Below are positions 20,853 through 31,278 of a stretch of DNA of 64,000 nucleotides, one piece after another. The translations under genes were made by a program, and so were the position numbers. The notes beneath the pieces were generated by a model that had not been told where the DNA came from, made no database searches, and saw nothing but the letters and a program-made list of their open reading frames with translations. The stretch comes from Serratia symbiotica (GTDB lineage Bacteria; Pseudomonadota; Gammaproteobacteria; Enterobacterales; Enterobacteriaceae): contig JAAKDF010000001.1 of NCBI GenBank assembly GCA_011754105.1, positions 80,282 to 144,281 of the forward strand, written 5' to 3'. Every line of letters begins with the position of its first letter. Positions within the stretch are counted from its first letter, which is position 1.

Positions 20853-21121
20853 AAACTTTTCCCGGCCACTTTGGTTTTCACAAAAGAATACTAGGCACGT
20901 ATCGTATTAGCAGCAACATGCCGGCTGACGCGTGCAGCTTTCCGACTGACAGCTCATAAACGGATATGGGCTTTTTTACTGGATATCATGTTTAAGCATA
21001 AAAATCCGGGGCTAAAGTGATGAATTCGGATTCTATCTGACTGGCGAAACCCTCAGGCACGTTTAAATGATCAACATTAGAGCCCAAAATAGGCTTACGG
21101 ATAGGTTTACCAATAGCGTGA
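20853..21121. other. Intergenic gap between pabC and fabF
   Basis: 269 bases with no ORF or family I recognise. In relatives pabC follows fabF closely, so this is extra or eroded sequence. No clear terminator or repeat was seen. Confidence 0.5.
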
Positions 21122-22363
21122 TTACATTCTGCGGAAGATCAGCGAACCATTCGTGCCGCCAAAACCGAAGGAGTTACAAAGCGTATACTGCATATCACTT
21201 ACCTGTCGTGCTTCATTTGGCACAAAGTCAAGATTACACTTTTTATCCGGGTGATCCAGGTTGATGGTTGGCGGTACGGCCTGATCACGCAGCGCCAAAA
21301 CGGTAAAGATTGATTCGACCGAACCCGCCGCCCCTAATAGATGGCCGGTCATCGATTTAGTCGAACTGACCATCACTCGTTGCGCATCAATGCCAAAAAC
21401 AGACTTAACCGCATGTGCTTCAGCCTCGTCACCAGCCGGAGTCGAGGTGCCGTGCGCGTTGATGTAACTAATTTGTGACGTGGTCACGCCAGCATCGATT
21501 AGGGCATTTTTCATCGCCAACGCAGCACCTGCACCATTTTCCGGTGGTGAAGTCATATGGTAGGCATCGCTGCTCATACCAAAACCGAGCACTTCAGCGT
21601 ATATCTGCGCGCTGCGTCTTTTTGCATGCTCGTATTCTTCCAGCACCATCATGCCGGCACCATCGCCAAGAACGAAACCATCACGATCTTTATCCCAGGG
21701 GCGGCTGGCCGCCTGTGGGTTCTCGTTACGGGTAGACAATGCGCGCGCTGCACTAAAGCCGCCAATCCCCAATGGGGTGCTGGCTTTCTCTGCCCCACCT
21801 GCTAGCATCACGTCTGCATCATTATAAACAATGATACGCGCAGCATGGCCGATGTTATGCACCCCTGAGGTACAAGCGGTGGCGATGGAAATACTGGGGC
21901 CACGCATGCCGTACATAATTGTCAGGTGGCCTGCAATCATGTTCACGATGGTAGATGGTACGAAAAACGGGCTGATTTTTCGTGGGCCACCCTCAGCCAG
22001 TGAATTGTGATTTTCTTCTATTAAGCCTAGGCCACCAATGCCGGAACCAATAGCGGCCCCGATGCGGCTGGCATTAGCCTCGGTGATCTCCAGTCCCGCA
22101 TCTTTCATAGCCTGGATGCCGGAAACTATGCCGTACTGGATAAAGGCATCCATCTTACGCGCATCCTTGCGGGAGATGAAATCCTCTGAATTAAAATGCT
22201 TTATCAAGCCAGCAAATTTGGTCGCATAGGCGGTGGTATCGAAATGGTCAATCAGGCTGATGCCACTCTGACCGGCAAGAAGAGCGTTCCATGTAGACTC
22301 CACCGTATTGCCGATAGGAGACAGCATGCCCAGTCCGGTCACAACTACTCGACGCTTAGACAC
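21122..22363 (-). CDS. fabF: 3-oxoacyl-ACP synthase II (KAS II)
   Basis: FabF condenses malonyl-ACP with acyl-ACP and controls unsaturated chain length. It is 413 residues, the same as E. coli. Catalytic residues are visible in TACTSGVH (Cys), [12 protein letters not shown] (His) and [10 protein letters not shown] (His). The start is a GTG ([12 protein letters not shown]) with GGAGGA eight bases upstream. It follows acpP by ~80 bases in the fab cluster. The frame is clean. Confidence 0.97.
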   Translation of the reverse strand: MSKRRVVVTGLGMLSPIGNTVESTWNALLAGQSGISLIDHFDTTAYATKFAGLIKHFNSEDFISRKDARKMDAFIQYGIVSGIQAMKDAGLEITEANASRIGAAIGSGIGGLGLIEENHNSLAEGGPRKISPFFVPSTIVNMIAGHLTIMYGMRGPSISIATACTSGVHNIGHAARIIVYNDADVMLAGGAEKASTPLGIGGFSAARALSTRNENPQAASRPWDKDRDGFVLGDGAGMMVLEEYEHAKRRSAQIYAEVLGFGMSSDAYHMTSPPENGAGAALAMKNALIDAGVTTSQISYINAHGTSTPAGDEAEAHAVKSVFGIDAQRVMVSSTKSMTGHLLGAAGSVESIFTVLALRDQAVPPTINLDHPDKKCNLDFVPNEARQVSDMQYTLCNSFGFGGTNGSLIFRRM

Positions 22364-22444
22364 GTTTATCCTCCAAGGAGGTGAAGTATGATACTAAGAA
22401 TAGAAAAAACTTAGGCGGTCGAATGACCGCCTAGAGATGTTCTC

Positions 22445-22684
22445 TTACTGCTGGCTAGAGTTGTTAATGAAATCAATAGCTGCCTGAACAGTAGTTATCT
22501 TCTCAGCCTCTTCGTCTGGAATCTCAGTGTCAAATTCTTCTTCTAGTGCCATTACTAACTCTACGGTGTCAAGAGAATCAGCTCCTAGATCTTCAACGAA
22601 AGAAGCGTTATTGAGCACCTCTTCCTGTTTAACACCCAATTGCTCAACAATGATTTTCTTAATGCGTTCTTCGATAGTGCTCAT
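22445..22684 (-). CDS. acpP: Acyl carrier protein
   Basis: AcpP carries growing acyl chains on a 4'-phosphopantetheine. It is 79 residues with the attachment motif GADSLDTVE. The sequence is very acidic and nearly identical to enteric ACP except the last residues (FINNSSQQ). It lies between fabG and fabF. The 160-base gap upstream may hold a separate acpP promoter. Confidence 0.98.
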   Translation of the reverse strand: MSTIEERIKKIIVEQLGVKQEEVLNNASFVEDLGADSLDTVELVMALEEEFDTEIPDEEAEKITTVQAAIDFINNSSQQ

Positions 22685-22847
22685 ACTCTTAAATTCCCTA
22701 TCAAAACTCGCTTTCGCGATGGTTTTTGTAGTGTATAAAGTGTTGGGGAAGGTGCAACTTAATCCTGGTAATTCCGGCTGGTCAAACCATGATTTTACGC
22801 TATTTTGCGGTTTTTATCTCAAATAACGCAAATGGTTTTCTCATTTT

Positions 22848-23582
22848 TTAAATCATGTACATGCCGCCATTTACATGTAACGTTTCACCTGTGATATAGC
22901 CAGCCTGATTAGAGGCTAAAAATACAACAGCGTTGGCAATTTCTTGTGCATCTCCCAGCCGATTGGCTGGAACTGATGACAAAATTCCTACCCGTTGAGC
23001 GTCTGTTAACGCTCGTGTCATGTCCGTCTCAACAAAGCCAGGAGCCACGACGTTGACGGTAATACCTCGTGATGCGACTTCACGCGCTAAAGACTTGCTA
23101 AAACCGATTAAACCAGCTTTGGCCGCCGCGTAATTAGCTTGCCCTGCATTCCCCATGCTGCCAACAACGGAGCCTATAGTGATAATACGGCCAAACCGCT
23201 GTTTTATCATATCTCTTATTACCGCTTTTGATAGGCGGAATACTGAGGTCAGATTGGTATTTATGGTATCCTGCCATTCATCGTCTTTCATGCGCATTAG
23301 TAAACTATCACGCGTAATACCGGCATTATTCACTAAAATATCGATTTTGCCAAATTGAGCATCAATAGCGTCCAGCACGGTATTGATAGGTAGCGTATCA
23401 ACCACGTTCAAGATCAACCCTTTGCCGTTTGCCCCTAAATAGCTGCTGATAGCATCAGCAGCGCTTTCACTGGTCGCTGTACCAATCACTTTGGCCCCGC
23501 GTGCCACAAACGTTTCTGCAATAGCCCGGCCAATACCACGAGTTGCACCAGTGACTAGAACAACTTTACCTTCGAAATTCAT
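22848..23582 (-). CDS. fabG: 3-oxoacyl-ACP reductase
   Basis: FabG is the NADPH-dependent ketoacyl-ACP reductase. I start at the second Met (MNFEGKVVLVTGATRGIGRA), giving 244 residues as in E. coli. SDR motifs: TGATRGIG cofactor loop, NNAG, Ser in GSVVGSMGN, and YAAAKAG with the Tyr-X3-Lys pair. It sits 14 bases after fabD. Confidence 0.97.
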   Translation of the reverse strand: MNFEGKVVLVTGATRGIGRAIAETFVARGAKVIGTATSESAADAISSYLGANGKGLILNVVDTLPINTVLDAIDAQFGKIDILVNNAGITRDSLLMRMKDDEWQDTINTNLTSVFRLSKAVIRDMIKQRFGRIITIGSVVGSMGNAGQANYAAAKAGLIGFSKSLAREVASRGITVNVVAPGFVETDMTRALTDAQRVGILSSVPANRLGDAQEIANAVVFLASNQAGYITGETLHVNGGMYMI

Positions 23583-23596
23583 CATGTTCCTCTTTA

Positions 23597-24526
23597 TTAT
23601 TGTTCAAGCGCCACTGATATACTGGCGGAGTCGTTTACCGCCGCTGCTGGCAGGATGTCAACAATACGTTTAGTCAGACCGCTTAGAACCTTACCAGGGC
23701 CAGCTTCCAGCAGTAGAGTCACTCCCTGTGATGCGATAAATTCTACGCTCTCGCTCCAGCGCACCGGGCTGTAAAGTTGGCGCACCAGCGCACTATGGAT
23801 CGCTTCAGGATCGTTTTCGATGCGTACATCAACATTATTTACTACTGGCACACGTGGGACGTTGAAGGCGACATCATGCAGCGCCACCGCCAGCTTATTG
23901 GCCGCTGGCATCATAAGCGCACAGTGCGATGGCACGCTCACTGGCAGCGGCAGCACACGTTTGGCTCCAGCAGCTTTACAGGCGATACCTGCACGCTCAA
24001 CCGCTTCTTTGTGGCCAGCGATCACTATCTGGCCTGGCGAGTTAAAGTTGACCGGGGAAACTATCTGCCCCTGAGCGGATGCTTTGCAGGCTTGAGCGAT
24101 CGCTGCGTTGTCTAGACCAATGATAGCGTACATAGCGCCAGTGCCCTCTGGCACTGCTTCCTGCATCAACTTACCACGCAATTCCACCAGACGAATCGCC
24201 GCTTTAAAATCCAACACGCTAGCGCAGACCAGCGCCGAGTATTCACCAAGGCTGTGGCCAGCCATCAGCCTTGGCACTTTACCACCTTGCTGCTGCCAGA
24301 TGCGGAATATCGCCACCGAGGATGCTAGTAATGCTGGCTGTGTGTGCCAGGTTTTATTCAGTGCCTCTGCCGGGCCTTGCTGCACCAATTGCCACAAGTC
24401 GTACCCCAGAGCAGCCGAGGCTTCGCCGAAGGTTTCTTCAACCATCGGAAATTGTGCAGCCAACTCGGCCAGCATGCCAAGGCTCTGTGATCCCTGACCG
24501 GGGAAAACAAAAGCAAATGGCGTCAT
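23597..24526 (-). CDS. fabD: Malonyl-CoA:ACP transacylase
   Basis: FabD loads malonyl groups onto ACP. Length 309 equals E. coli. The FPGQGSQ start, nucleophile elbow GHSLGEYSA (Ser) and VPSHCALM (His) are intact. It follows fabH by 18 bases. Confidence 0.97.
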   Translation of the reverse strand: MTPFAFVFPGQGSQSLGMLAELAAQFPMVEETFGEASAALGYDLWQLVQQGPAEALNKTWHTQPALLASSVAIFRIWQQQGGKVPRLMAGHSLGEYSALVCASVLDFKAAIRLVELRGKLMQEAVPEGTGAMYAIIGLDNAAIAQACKASAQGQIVSPVNFNSPGQIVIAGHKEAVERAGIACKAAGAKRVLPLPVSVPSHCALMMPAANKLAVALHDVAFNVPRVPVVNNVDVRIENDPEAIHSALVRQLYSPVRWSESVEFIASQGVTLLLEAGPGKVLSGLTKRIVDILPAAAVNDSASISVALEQ

Positions 24527-24544
24527 TTGTTTATTCCTGTCAAA

Positions 24545-25498
24545 TTAGAATCTAACCAACGCCGATCCCCAAGTAAATCCGCTACCAAAGGCTTCTAACA
24601 GTAGCAAGTGGCCACGCTGAATTCGCCCGTCGCGCACTGCTACATCCAATGCTATCGGAACTGAAGCAGCACTGGTGTTGCCATGACGATCTAGCGTCAG
24701 TACTACCTTATCCATGCTCATGTCCAGTTTTTTTGCCGTAGCATTGATAATGCGTATGTTGGCCTGATGTGGCACCAGCCAGTCTAGCGCACTACGTTCT
24801 AGATTATTGGCCTGTAACGTCTCATCGACAATATTTGACAGTTCGTTAACTGCAACCTTAAATACTTCGTTACCCGTCATGGTGACATAGGCCGGTTTGT
24901 CCTGATCCTGACGATCTTTAAACGGCAAGGTCAGCAGGCCGCTATAGCTGCCATCGGCATGCAGGTGGGTTGATATGATGCCCTGCTTTTCAGATGATAC
25001 CAGTAGCACTGCACCCGCACCATCACCAAACAGGATAAGGGTACCGCGATCTTCAGGGTTTAATGTCTGTGACAGAACATCTGCGCTAATCACCAGCGCA
25101 TGCTTCACCGCGCCATTTTTTACGTATTGATCGGCCACGCTGAGTGCGTAGGTAAATCCAGCACAAGCTGCTGCCAGATCGAACGCGGCGCACGCCTTGA
25201 TGCCCAGCATTTTCTGTATCAGGCAAGCGGCACTAGGAAATGCATAGGTTGAGGTGGTAGTCGCCACCACGATAAGTCCGATGTCCTCTTTCGCTACACC
25301 CGCCATTTCCAGCGCTTTTTCAGCCGCTTTGAAACCCATCGTCACTACAGTTTCATCATCGGCGGCGATACGCCGCTCACGAATACCGGTGCGCGTGACG
25401 ATCCACTCGTCAGAGGTATCCACCATTTTTTCCAGATCAGCATTGGTGCGCACTTTTACGGGTAAATAACTCCCCGTACCGAGAATCTTTGTATGCAT
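24545..25498 (-). CDS. fabH: 3-oxoacyl-ACP synthase III (KAS III)
   Basis: FabH starts fatty acid synthesis by condensing acetyl-CoA with malonyl-ACP. It is 317 residues. The catalytic triad is visible: Cys in [13 protein letters not shown], His in VPHQANIRI and Asn in [10 protein letters not shown]. It starts six bases after plsX. No damage is seen. Confidence 0.97.
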   Translation of the reverse strand: MHTKILGTGSYLPVKVRTNADLEKMVDTSDEWIVTRTGIRERRIAADDETVVTMGFKAAEKALEMAGVAKEDIGLIVVATTTSTYAFPSAACLIQKMLGIKACAAFDLAAACAGFTYALSVADQYVKNGAVKHALVISADVLSQTLNPEDRGTLILFGDGAGAVLLVSSEKQGIISTHLHADGSYSGLLTLPFKDRQDQDKPAYVTMTGNEVFKVAVNELSNIVDETLQANNLERSALDWLVPHQANIRIINATAKKLDMSMDKVVLTLDRHGNTSAASVPIALDVAVRDGRIQRGHLLLLEAFGSGFTWGSALVRF

Positions 25499-25504
25499 GT
25501 ACGA

Positions 25505-26539
25505 TTAGTCACTCTTAGGTAATACAGCTTTAAGGCGCGCAGCAATCCTTTCAGGGACTTGCCGCTGCACCGCCTGCACAGCCTGTTCAATTGCTGCTGC
25601 AAACGCGTGAAGATTCGCAGCGCCGTGGCTTTTCATTACGGTGCTACGCAATCCTAACAGACATGCGCCATTATACTTGTCGGGGTTTAGGTGGCCAAAC
25701 CGCTTAACCACCCATGCTTGCAACCAACGGCTCAACAATTTTAACCACCACGTTTGCTTGCCACCGTCTTTAGATAATTTCAGCAGTGATAAGAATACTC
25801 TTACTACTCCTTCCATCGTTTTCAGAGTGATGTTACCCACAAAGCCATCGCAGATTATCACATCGGTTTTACCAGTGAGCAGATCGTTCCCTTCAAGATA
25901 ACCAATATAATTGATTGTCGGCGTATTCTTTAATATGGCGGCAGCGGCACGGATATGATCTAGACCTTTAGTTTCTTCTTCACCAATATTTAGCAACGCT
26001 ACACGGGGTTGCGCCATGCCAACTACTTCTTCCGCCATCACTGCCCCCATCACCGCGAACTGCACCAGCATAGTGCTATCGCATTCGATGTTTGCCCCTA
26101 AATCCAGCACTACAGTTTTACTGCGCAATTGGTTAGGTATCACTGTCATTAGCGCCGGACGCTCAATGCCCTCCAGCGGCTTGATCAACAACTTCGCTAG
26201 TCCCATTAGCGCCCCGGTGTTGCCCGCACTGACACAGCCCTGCACTTTGCCGTCATTAATCAGCTCTAATGCGATACGCATTGATGTACCACGGCTGGCA
26301 CGTATCGCTTGTGAAGGTTTAGCATCATCAGCAATCGCTGACTCAGAGGGTATGACTTGCAATCGCGCTAGAAGAACCGGATCAGCTTTGGCAAGCAAGG
26401 GGGAGAGGGCGTTGGGATTGCCGACCAGTAGAAGATGAAGCTGTAAATTAGAGGCCAGTACCTGCAATGCTGCGGGCACTGTAACGCGGGGACCGAAGTC
26501 CCCGCCCATTGTATCTAGCGCCATGGTTAGCCGAGTCAA
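25505..26539 (-). CDS. plsX: Phosphate acyltransferase PlsX
   Basis: PlsX converts acyl-ACP to acyl-phosphate for phospholipid synthesis. It is 344 residues with the family start [16 protein letters not shown] and the SAGNTGALM and [10 protein letters not shown] segments. The start codon is TTG, as in E. coli. It is slightly shorter than E. coli (356) at the C-terminus. It links the ribosomal gene rpmF to the fab cluster, the standard enteric order. Confidence 0.95.
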   Translation of the reverse strand: MTRLTMALDTMGGDFGPRVTVPAALQVLASNLQLHLLLVGNPNALSPLLAKADPVLLARLQVIPSESAIADDAKPSQAIRASRGTSMRIALELINDGKVQGCVSAGNTGALMGLAKLLIKPLEGIERPALMTVIPNQLRSKTVVLDLGANIECDSTMLVQFAVMGAVMAEEVVGMAQPRVALLNIGEEETKGLDHIRAAAAILKNTPTINYIGYLEGNDLLTGKTDVIICDGFVGNITLKTMEGVVRVFLSLLKLSKDGGKQTWWLKLLSRWLQAWVVKRFGHLNPDKYNGACLLGLRSTVMKSHGAANLHAFAAAIEQAVQAVQRQVPERIAARLKAVLPKSD

Positions 26540-26556
26540 GGTACTGCTACTTTAGC

Positions 26557-26724
26557 TTAGCCGATAACTTTGCGACCACGGTAGAAGCCGTCGGCAGTGA
26601 TGTGATGACGGCGATGAGTCTCACCAGAAGTTGCATCGACAGACAACGTAGCGGTAATCAGTGCATCGTGTGAACGGCGCATGCCACGTTTAGAACGGGT
26701 TGGTTTATTTTGTTGTACGGCCAT
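26557..26724 (-). CDS. rpmF: 50S ribosomal protein L32
   Basis: A 55-codon ORF absent from the supplied track. The start [20 protein letters not shown] is the L32 signature, and the end is [16 protein letters not shown], two residues shorter than E. coli (…VIAK). It lies between dead yceD and plsX, the usual rpmF place. Confidence 0.95.
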   Translation of the reverse strand: MAVQQNKPTRSKRGMRRSHDALITATLSVDATSGETHRRHHITADGFYRGRKVIG

Positions 26725-26740
26725 AAACCCTACTCCTCAA

Positions 26741-27266
26741 TTACTTATGCTTTAAGCTGGCTAGTACGGCAAACGGATTTTATTTTTTTACTTCTATAGG
26801 CATTTTACTATATACCCTCTCTGCTTTGAACACTTCACAGTGTTCAGATTTATGTATCGAAACCACAGGCAGTGAAATAATAATTTCATCTTCTATTATT
26901 ACCAAAAGATCGACTTGGCCAAATTCGTCATCTACGATCGGTTCGTAGCTTTACGGTAATGCTACAGCCTGTTTATTATTAATGACAGGGCTAGAACAGT
27001 ATGTTGTGTGAACACGGTGCGCAAATGGGATACCGCAGCGCTGGCAAATCAAGGTTACCTGGAGGTTCGCCTTCCCTGTTATCACCGCGAGGCGTTGGTT
27101 ATCGATATCAAACGACAACACTCATTCGACATCGCTGTCTACGCTGACTACAGTGTCAGCGGCACGCGTAACATGCTCGGGAGCATAGGCACCTACATAG
27201 TCCAGGCGTTTTTGATCGGTACGTACTACATCAATGGTTAAGGGTAATTTAACTTTTTTTTACAGG
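26741..27266 (-). pseudogene. yceD: yceD (DUF177) with several in-frame stops
   Basis: The minus strand reads as YceD, a small conserved protein linked to 23S rRNA accumulation and placed before rpmF. The recognisable text starts [20 protein letters not shown], then VVSVDSDVE-stop, [19 protein letters not shown]-stop, DLLVIIEDEIIISLPVV and, after another stop, NPFAVLASLKHK. At least three stops (TGA, TAA, TAA) occur in one frame with no obvious frameshift, and the ATG seems lost. The gene is dead. Confidence 0.85.
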
Positions 27267-27444
27267 GCGTACATATTAACGTTGTAGCAAATTAGAGTCA
27301 AGAAAAAGGCCGCAAAACGTTACATTTATACCTATATTCGCTTTCACTATAGCCAACAGTTTAAAATACCGTACTTAGAGTACTATCCCAGTAAGAGTAC
27401 ATTGTTGCAGCCAGTTTGGACAGGAAAATCGCAACATCTGACGG

Positions 27445-27619
27445 GAGTTATTGAATAAATCGAACATTTGGCCGGCACTAAGATCAGATGACTCTACTGC
27501 TATTAAAATATCAATCTTCCGTGGCCAAGAAAAAGGTCAAGATCACCAACTGGCAAATCTACAACAACGCCCTTATAACAGGGGACTCTTTATTCTAAAT
27601 TAAATTTATTCAATAACTC
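27445..27619 (+). mobile_element. IS903-like remnant, MITE-like deletion form with perfect ends
   Basis: 175 bp bounded by perfect 16-bp inverted repeats GAGTTATTGAATAAAT / ATTTATTCAATAACTC. The left 130 bases match the IS left end, including the transposase start (gccaag ... gatcaccaactgg), and the right ~40 match the IS right end (ggggactctttattctaaat). Everything between is deleted. It lies between dead yceD and dead yceF. Confidence 0.82.
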
Positions 27620-27620
27620 T

Positions 27621-27651
27621 CCTCCTCACGTACATGGTGTACGTGAGGAGG
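27621..27651. repeat. Perfect 14-bp palindrome next to an IS remnant
   Basis: CCTCCTCACGTACA-tgg-TGTACGTGAGGAGG is a perfect hairpin starting two bases after the IS end. There is no T-run. It may be a bidirectional 3' structure or part of an older repeat; no function can be assigned. Confidence 0.6.
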
Positions 27652-27738
27652 GGTTAGCACTGCCAGAATTAAAATGGCAAATAAAATAGCCTAATAGGCT
27701 AGGGGCTGATTTTACACTTTTATAGTTAGTAAAAAATC

Positions 27739-28323
27739 ATGCTAAAAATACTTCTAGCTTCCACGTGACCCTATTAAACAATACTGTTGGAAAAGCTACA
27801 ACTGTTTTTCTCCTGCACCGCCGCGGAAGTGGATAAAATGCCACTAGCCGATGAAACCGCCGAGGCGCTGGTGCTTAATCTAGCGACAGCAAAAGCTCAG
27901 GCACTGGCCAGCGCCTATCCAGACCACCTGATTATCGGTTGTTATCATGTCTGAGTGATTGACGGGAAAATCACCGGTAATCCGCACAGTGCCGAAAATG
28001 CATGCACCAAATTACGCCAGGCAGCAGCCAACTCGTCACCTTTTATACTGGTCTGAATTTATACAATAGCCGCATCAGGCATTTGCAGGTGCTGTGCGAA
28101 CCGTTTTTCAGGTTCATTTACGCAGGCGCTTAGCGAAGCGGAGATTAGCGCGCCTACGTAAGCCTGGAGCAGCCACTAAATTGCGTCGGCAGGTTTAAAA
28201 ATGATTGTGGATTGCCATGTTCGATAGACCAGAAGGCCAAGATCCTAATGCGCTGGTTAGCCTGCCGCTGATTGCGTTGCTCGCTATGCTGCGGGCTGAA
28301 GGCGTTTCAATCCGCTAGCCTGA
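27739..28323 (+). pseudogene. yceF: Dead Maf-family nucleotide pyrophosphatase yceF
   Basis: The text MLKILLAST-stop, [38 protein letters not shown] and ITGNPHSAENACTKLRQA identifies Maf/YceF, a house-cleaning dNTP/NTP pyrophosphatase. Stops and frameshifts then break it (VIDGK after a TGA). The C-terminal [21 protein letters not shown] is still readable. It lies tail to tail with rluC and divergent from yceD, as in E. coli. Confidence 0.88.
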
Positions 28324-28328
28324 CGGGG

Positions 28329-29291
28329 TTATTGGGCTGTCTGATAGCGCAACCTCTGCAAACATTGGCGCAGCACCCCATCCATTGGTGCTTCAATGCA
28401 AACGGTTTCACCGGTAGCAGGATGCTCGAAGTGCAGCGCCGCCGCATGAAGAAACAAACGCTTGAGACCGGTGCCAAGCAGTTGCCGGTCAAACTCGCGA
28501 TCACCATAGCGATCATCAAAAGCTATCGGGTGCCCCGCATGCAGCGCATGCACGCGGATTTGATGGGTGCGCCCAGTAATAGGAATAGCTTTGACCAGCG
28601 TTGCGAACTCATAACGTGCTTCCACTTTAAAGCGCGTTTCCGAGGACTTGCCTGCACTGCTAACGCGCACGATACGTTCACCGCTGTGCAAAATGTTTTT
28701 CAGCAAGGGTGCCTGCACCACCTTGCAGTGGGACTGCCACTGGCCGCGCACCAGCGCCAGATAGTCCTTTTGCATTCCTTTCATCCGTAGTTGCTCATGC
28801 AGCGACTTCAGCGCCGAACGCTTCTTGGCTACCAGCAGTACGCCGGAGGTATCACGATCCAAACGGTGCACCAGTTCCAGGAAACGGGCTTTTGGCAGCA
28901 GCAGCGCGCGCAGCCCTTCAATGACGCCAAAGCTCAGGCCGCTACCGCCATGCACCGCCGTACCTGAGGGTTTGTTTAAGATCAGCAGGTGATCGTCTTC
29001 ATACAAAATGCAGTTAGCCAGCGCAACTACTTTATCCATTTTGGCGGATACCGGCACAACTTCCCTCTCAGCTATGCGCACCGGCGGTACGCGTACTAGA
29101 TCGCCCGCAGTTAACTTGTACTCAGCCTTGATACGCCTTTTATTTACTCGTAACTCGCCTGTGCGCACGATGCGGTAAATCATGCTCTTCGGCACGCCTT
29201 TCAGGCGAGCGAGCAAAAAGTTATCGATTCTCTGACCGGCTTCGTCGTCAGAAATCGTGATTAGTTGTATTGCCGGATTGTTAATTTTCAT
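28329..29291 (-). CDS. rluC: 23S rRNA pseudouridine synthase RluC
   Basis: RluC modifies 23S rRNA at 955, 2504 and 2580. I start at the ATG at 29291 (MKINNPAIQLITISDDEAGQ), which matches the family; the track start adds 28 unrelated residues. The protein is 320 residues. The N-terminal S4 domain (GELRVNKRRIKAEYKL) and the catalytic HRLDRDTSGVLLVAKK with the nucleophile Asp are intact. In E. coli rne lies divergently upstream. Here an IS terminus and flagellar relics occupy that site, so this is a rearrangement boundary. Confidence 0.95.
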   Translation of the reverse strand: MKINNPAIQLITISDDEAGQRIDNFLLARLKGVPKSMIYRIVRTGELRVNKRRIKAEYKLTAGDLVRVPPVRIAEREVVPVSAKMDKVVALANCILYEDDHLLILNKPSGTAVHGGSGLSFGVIEGLRALLLPKARFLELVHRLDRDTSGVLLVAKKRSALKSLHEQLRMKGMQKDYLALVRGQWQSHCKVVQAPLLKNILHSGERIVRVSSAGKSSETRFKVEARYEFATLVKAIPITGRTHQIRVHALHAGHPIAFDDRYGDREFDRQLLGTGLKRLFLHAAALHFEHPATGETVCIEAPMDGVLRQCLQRLRYQTAQ

Positions 29292-29389
29292 GGTATAGAA
29301 TTCTAAATAGAGCGCTTTGATAGCGCCACATCTATTTCTTAGATGATAGGTAAAAACCCGGCGACAAATAAGCAAGACAGTATGCCGAT

Positions 29390-29418
29390 GGCTTTGTTGA
29401 ATAAATCTGATTTGGAAG
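29390..29418 (-). mobile_element. Solo IS903-like terminus
   Basis: GGCTTTGTTGAATAAATCTGATTTGGA is the canonical IS right terminus, with no matching element body after it. It marks the junction between the rluC block and the flagellar block. Confidence 0.7.
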
Positions 29419-29512
29419 GTTGAGCTGATTGCGGAGCAATCAGAATTTTATTATTATTTATCATCCAGTTTACTCTTCATAGGTAAACAGGATAGAGCTC
29501 CTGTAGTTGACT

Positions 29513-29774
29513 TTACATGAGAAAGTCACATACAATCACTGTTGCCAACTGGTCGAATACTTCACCAAACGGGTACTGGCAAAATTGTGCCAGCATCAGC
29601 GTCATCATGCTGATGGTCATTATGCCAATGGTCATGGTGATCGGAAAGCCGATATCAAATGGCTCCTTGGGTGTTTGGGGCAGATTTCTTTATCAATTTC
29701 TGATTATTATGCTAAGCCCGCCGATCTTCTACGGCTACCTTTTTTTTATCATACGGTTTCTTAGGGTTATTCAT
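29513..29774 (-). pseudogene. fliN start fused by deletion to fliR end
   Basis: On the minus strand an ATG overlapping the fliM stop begins MNNPKKPYDKKK, a fliN-like start that stops after ~20 codons. The next readable text, PFDIGFPITMTIGIMT and LAQFCQYPFGEVFDQLATVI, matches the C-terminus of FliR, the flagellar export gate protein. So most of fliN and all of fliO, fliP and fliQ are missing, with the two ends brought together. Assignment of fliR is by motif recognition; fliN rests on position and a few residues. Confidence 0.65.
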
Positions 29775-30779
29775 TGGGCTGTTCTTCACTTAAAACATGT
29801 AAAATAAGGTTAATCAATTATTCAACACGCAGCGGGCGCATACTGCCCGTTTAATGTGCCGTAGTGACTGGATAAAATCGGAATACCGTCTACATGGACA
29901 ATAAAGCGATCCGGTTTTTCTATAGTTAATATATCGCCGGGCTGAAGCTTCAGAACTTTTGACAACCGCATAGGGATATCGATAAAGTTATCAATCAGTT
30001 CTAGCTTAGAATGCTGCACTTGTTTTGCCAGCGTTGCACGCCATTGGTTATTCTTTTGATGCAATTTCTCCTGCGGTGAGTTATTGAGCAGTTCGCGCAG
30101 CTGCTCGATCATCGCAAAGGGGATGTAAATGTTGAAATAGGAGATCAGCGTGCCAATTTTTACTTGAAACAGTGTGGTAACCACGATATCTTTCGGTGAA
30201 GTGGTGATGTTGGTGAATTTCATCCGCATTTCGGCGCACACGTACTACACATTAATCTTGCAAATGTAGCTCCATAAATCGCCATAAGCGTCCAGCGCTA
30301 GTTTTAGCAGGCGTTTGATCACCAGCTGTTCAGTTGGAGTGAATTTGCTCTCCTCGACTTTGGCAGGTAAACGTCCAAATTCGCCAAATAGGTTATCGAC
30401 AACGCAAAACACCAAATTGGACGAAAACACGAATAACGCGGTGCAGTATAGCGGATGCATATGAACCAGGTTAAGTCTGGTAAGCTCTGGCAAGCCGCTG
30501 GCGTAATCGTGGTAGGGCTGGATCTTGATCTTACCTACGGTGATGTCAGGGCTACGGTGCAGTAGGTTAAACAACCATATACGAAAAATTGACGGGCAAA
30601 TAGTTCGTTAACGATTTCCAGCGATTGTAGGAACTCACGTATCATGTGGCGTTGGGTCGTGTCGGATCGTAAGGTTTGATCTCTTTACATTAGTCAGCCA
30701 CCGCAGCCTGTTTGTCTTTCTCGTCGTCACCGTTGAGAAAAGTGTCACGATACGCTTGGAAAAGTATAGTATCATTCAT
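29767..30779 (-). pseudogene. fliM: Dead flagellar motor switch gene fliM
   Basis: FliM is the CheY-binding C-ring protein. The start reads MNDTILFQA with early stops, then FNLLHRSPDITVGKIKIQPYH and TPTEQLVIKRLLKLALDAYGD in one ORF. EMRMKFTNITTSPKDIVV and VLKLQPGDILTIEKPDR follow in another. The last part (LINLILHVLSEEQPNE) is again shifted. At least two frameshifts and several stops are present. Confidence 0.9.
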
Positions 30780-30784
30780 GTTGA

Positions 30785-31278
30785 TTACCGCAATATAAAA
30801 GCAGTAAACAGCACATCGCTAATCACCAATGCAGGTTGGCCTTCAACGGATGGTGGGTTGAATACCTTTTTAATTTGTACGTTCAACTGTTGTTTCCCTG
30901 CTTAACTAGCCAACTGATAGTGAGGCAGGGAAAGCAGCATCAGTAGACGGCTGCGTACCTCTGGCATAAAATCTCTAATTGAATGACGGTTTTCGTCGTC
31001 TGGAAGATGCAGCGTGAGGCCGATATATAGCACGCGTTCGGGGTTGTTGTCTGCTGTTACCAGATTGACGGTGAAGGTATCTAGCGGCATAAGCACCGGC
31101 GCAACAGCTGGTTCTACTTTGACGCTAACCGGTTGGTTAGCGTCTTTTTTCTGCTTCAGTAACCACCAGCCTTAACCTGCTCTACCGCAGAGCATGACGG
31201 TAGTCAGTACCAGCAATATGAACAGAAGAGAGCGTTTCTTCGGTGCTTTTGGTAGGGTGTCTTCAGATATAAGAAAAT
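30785..31278 (-). pseudogene. fliL: Dead flagellar stator-associated gene fliL
   Basis: Readable text includes KAPKKRSLLFILLVLTTVML (membrane anchor), [36 protein letters not shown] and VISDVLFTAFILR at the end. The early part has a frameshift and stops, and a TAA follows HYQLAS. It ends six bases before the fliM start, as in an intact operon. Confidence 0.85.

Noticed and set aside
29507-29807. Two overlapping + strand ORFs, one hydrophobic, possibly a small membrane protein
   Set aside because: The opposite strand reads as fliM end, fliN start and FliR C-terminus, so these are shadows.
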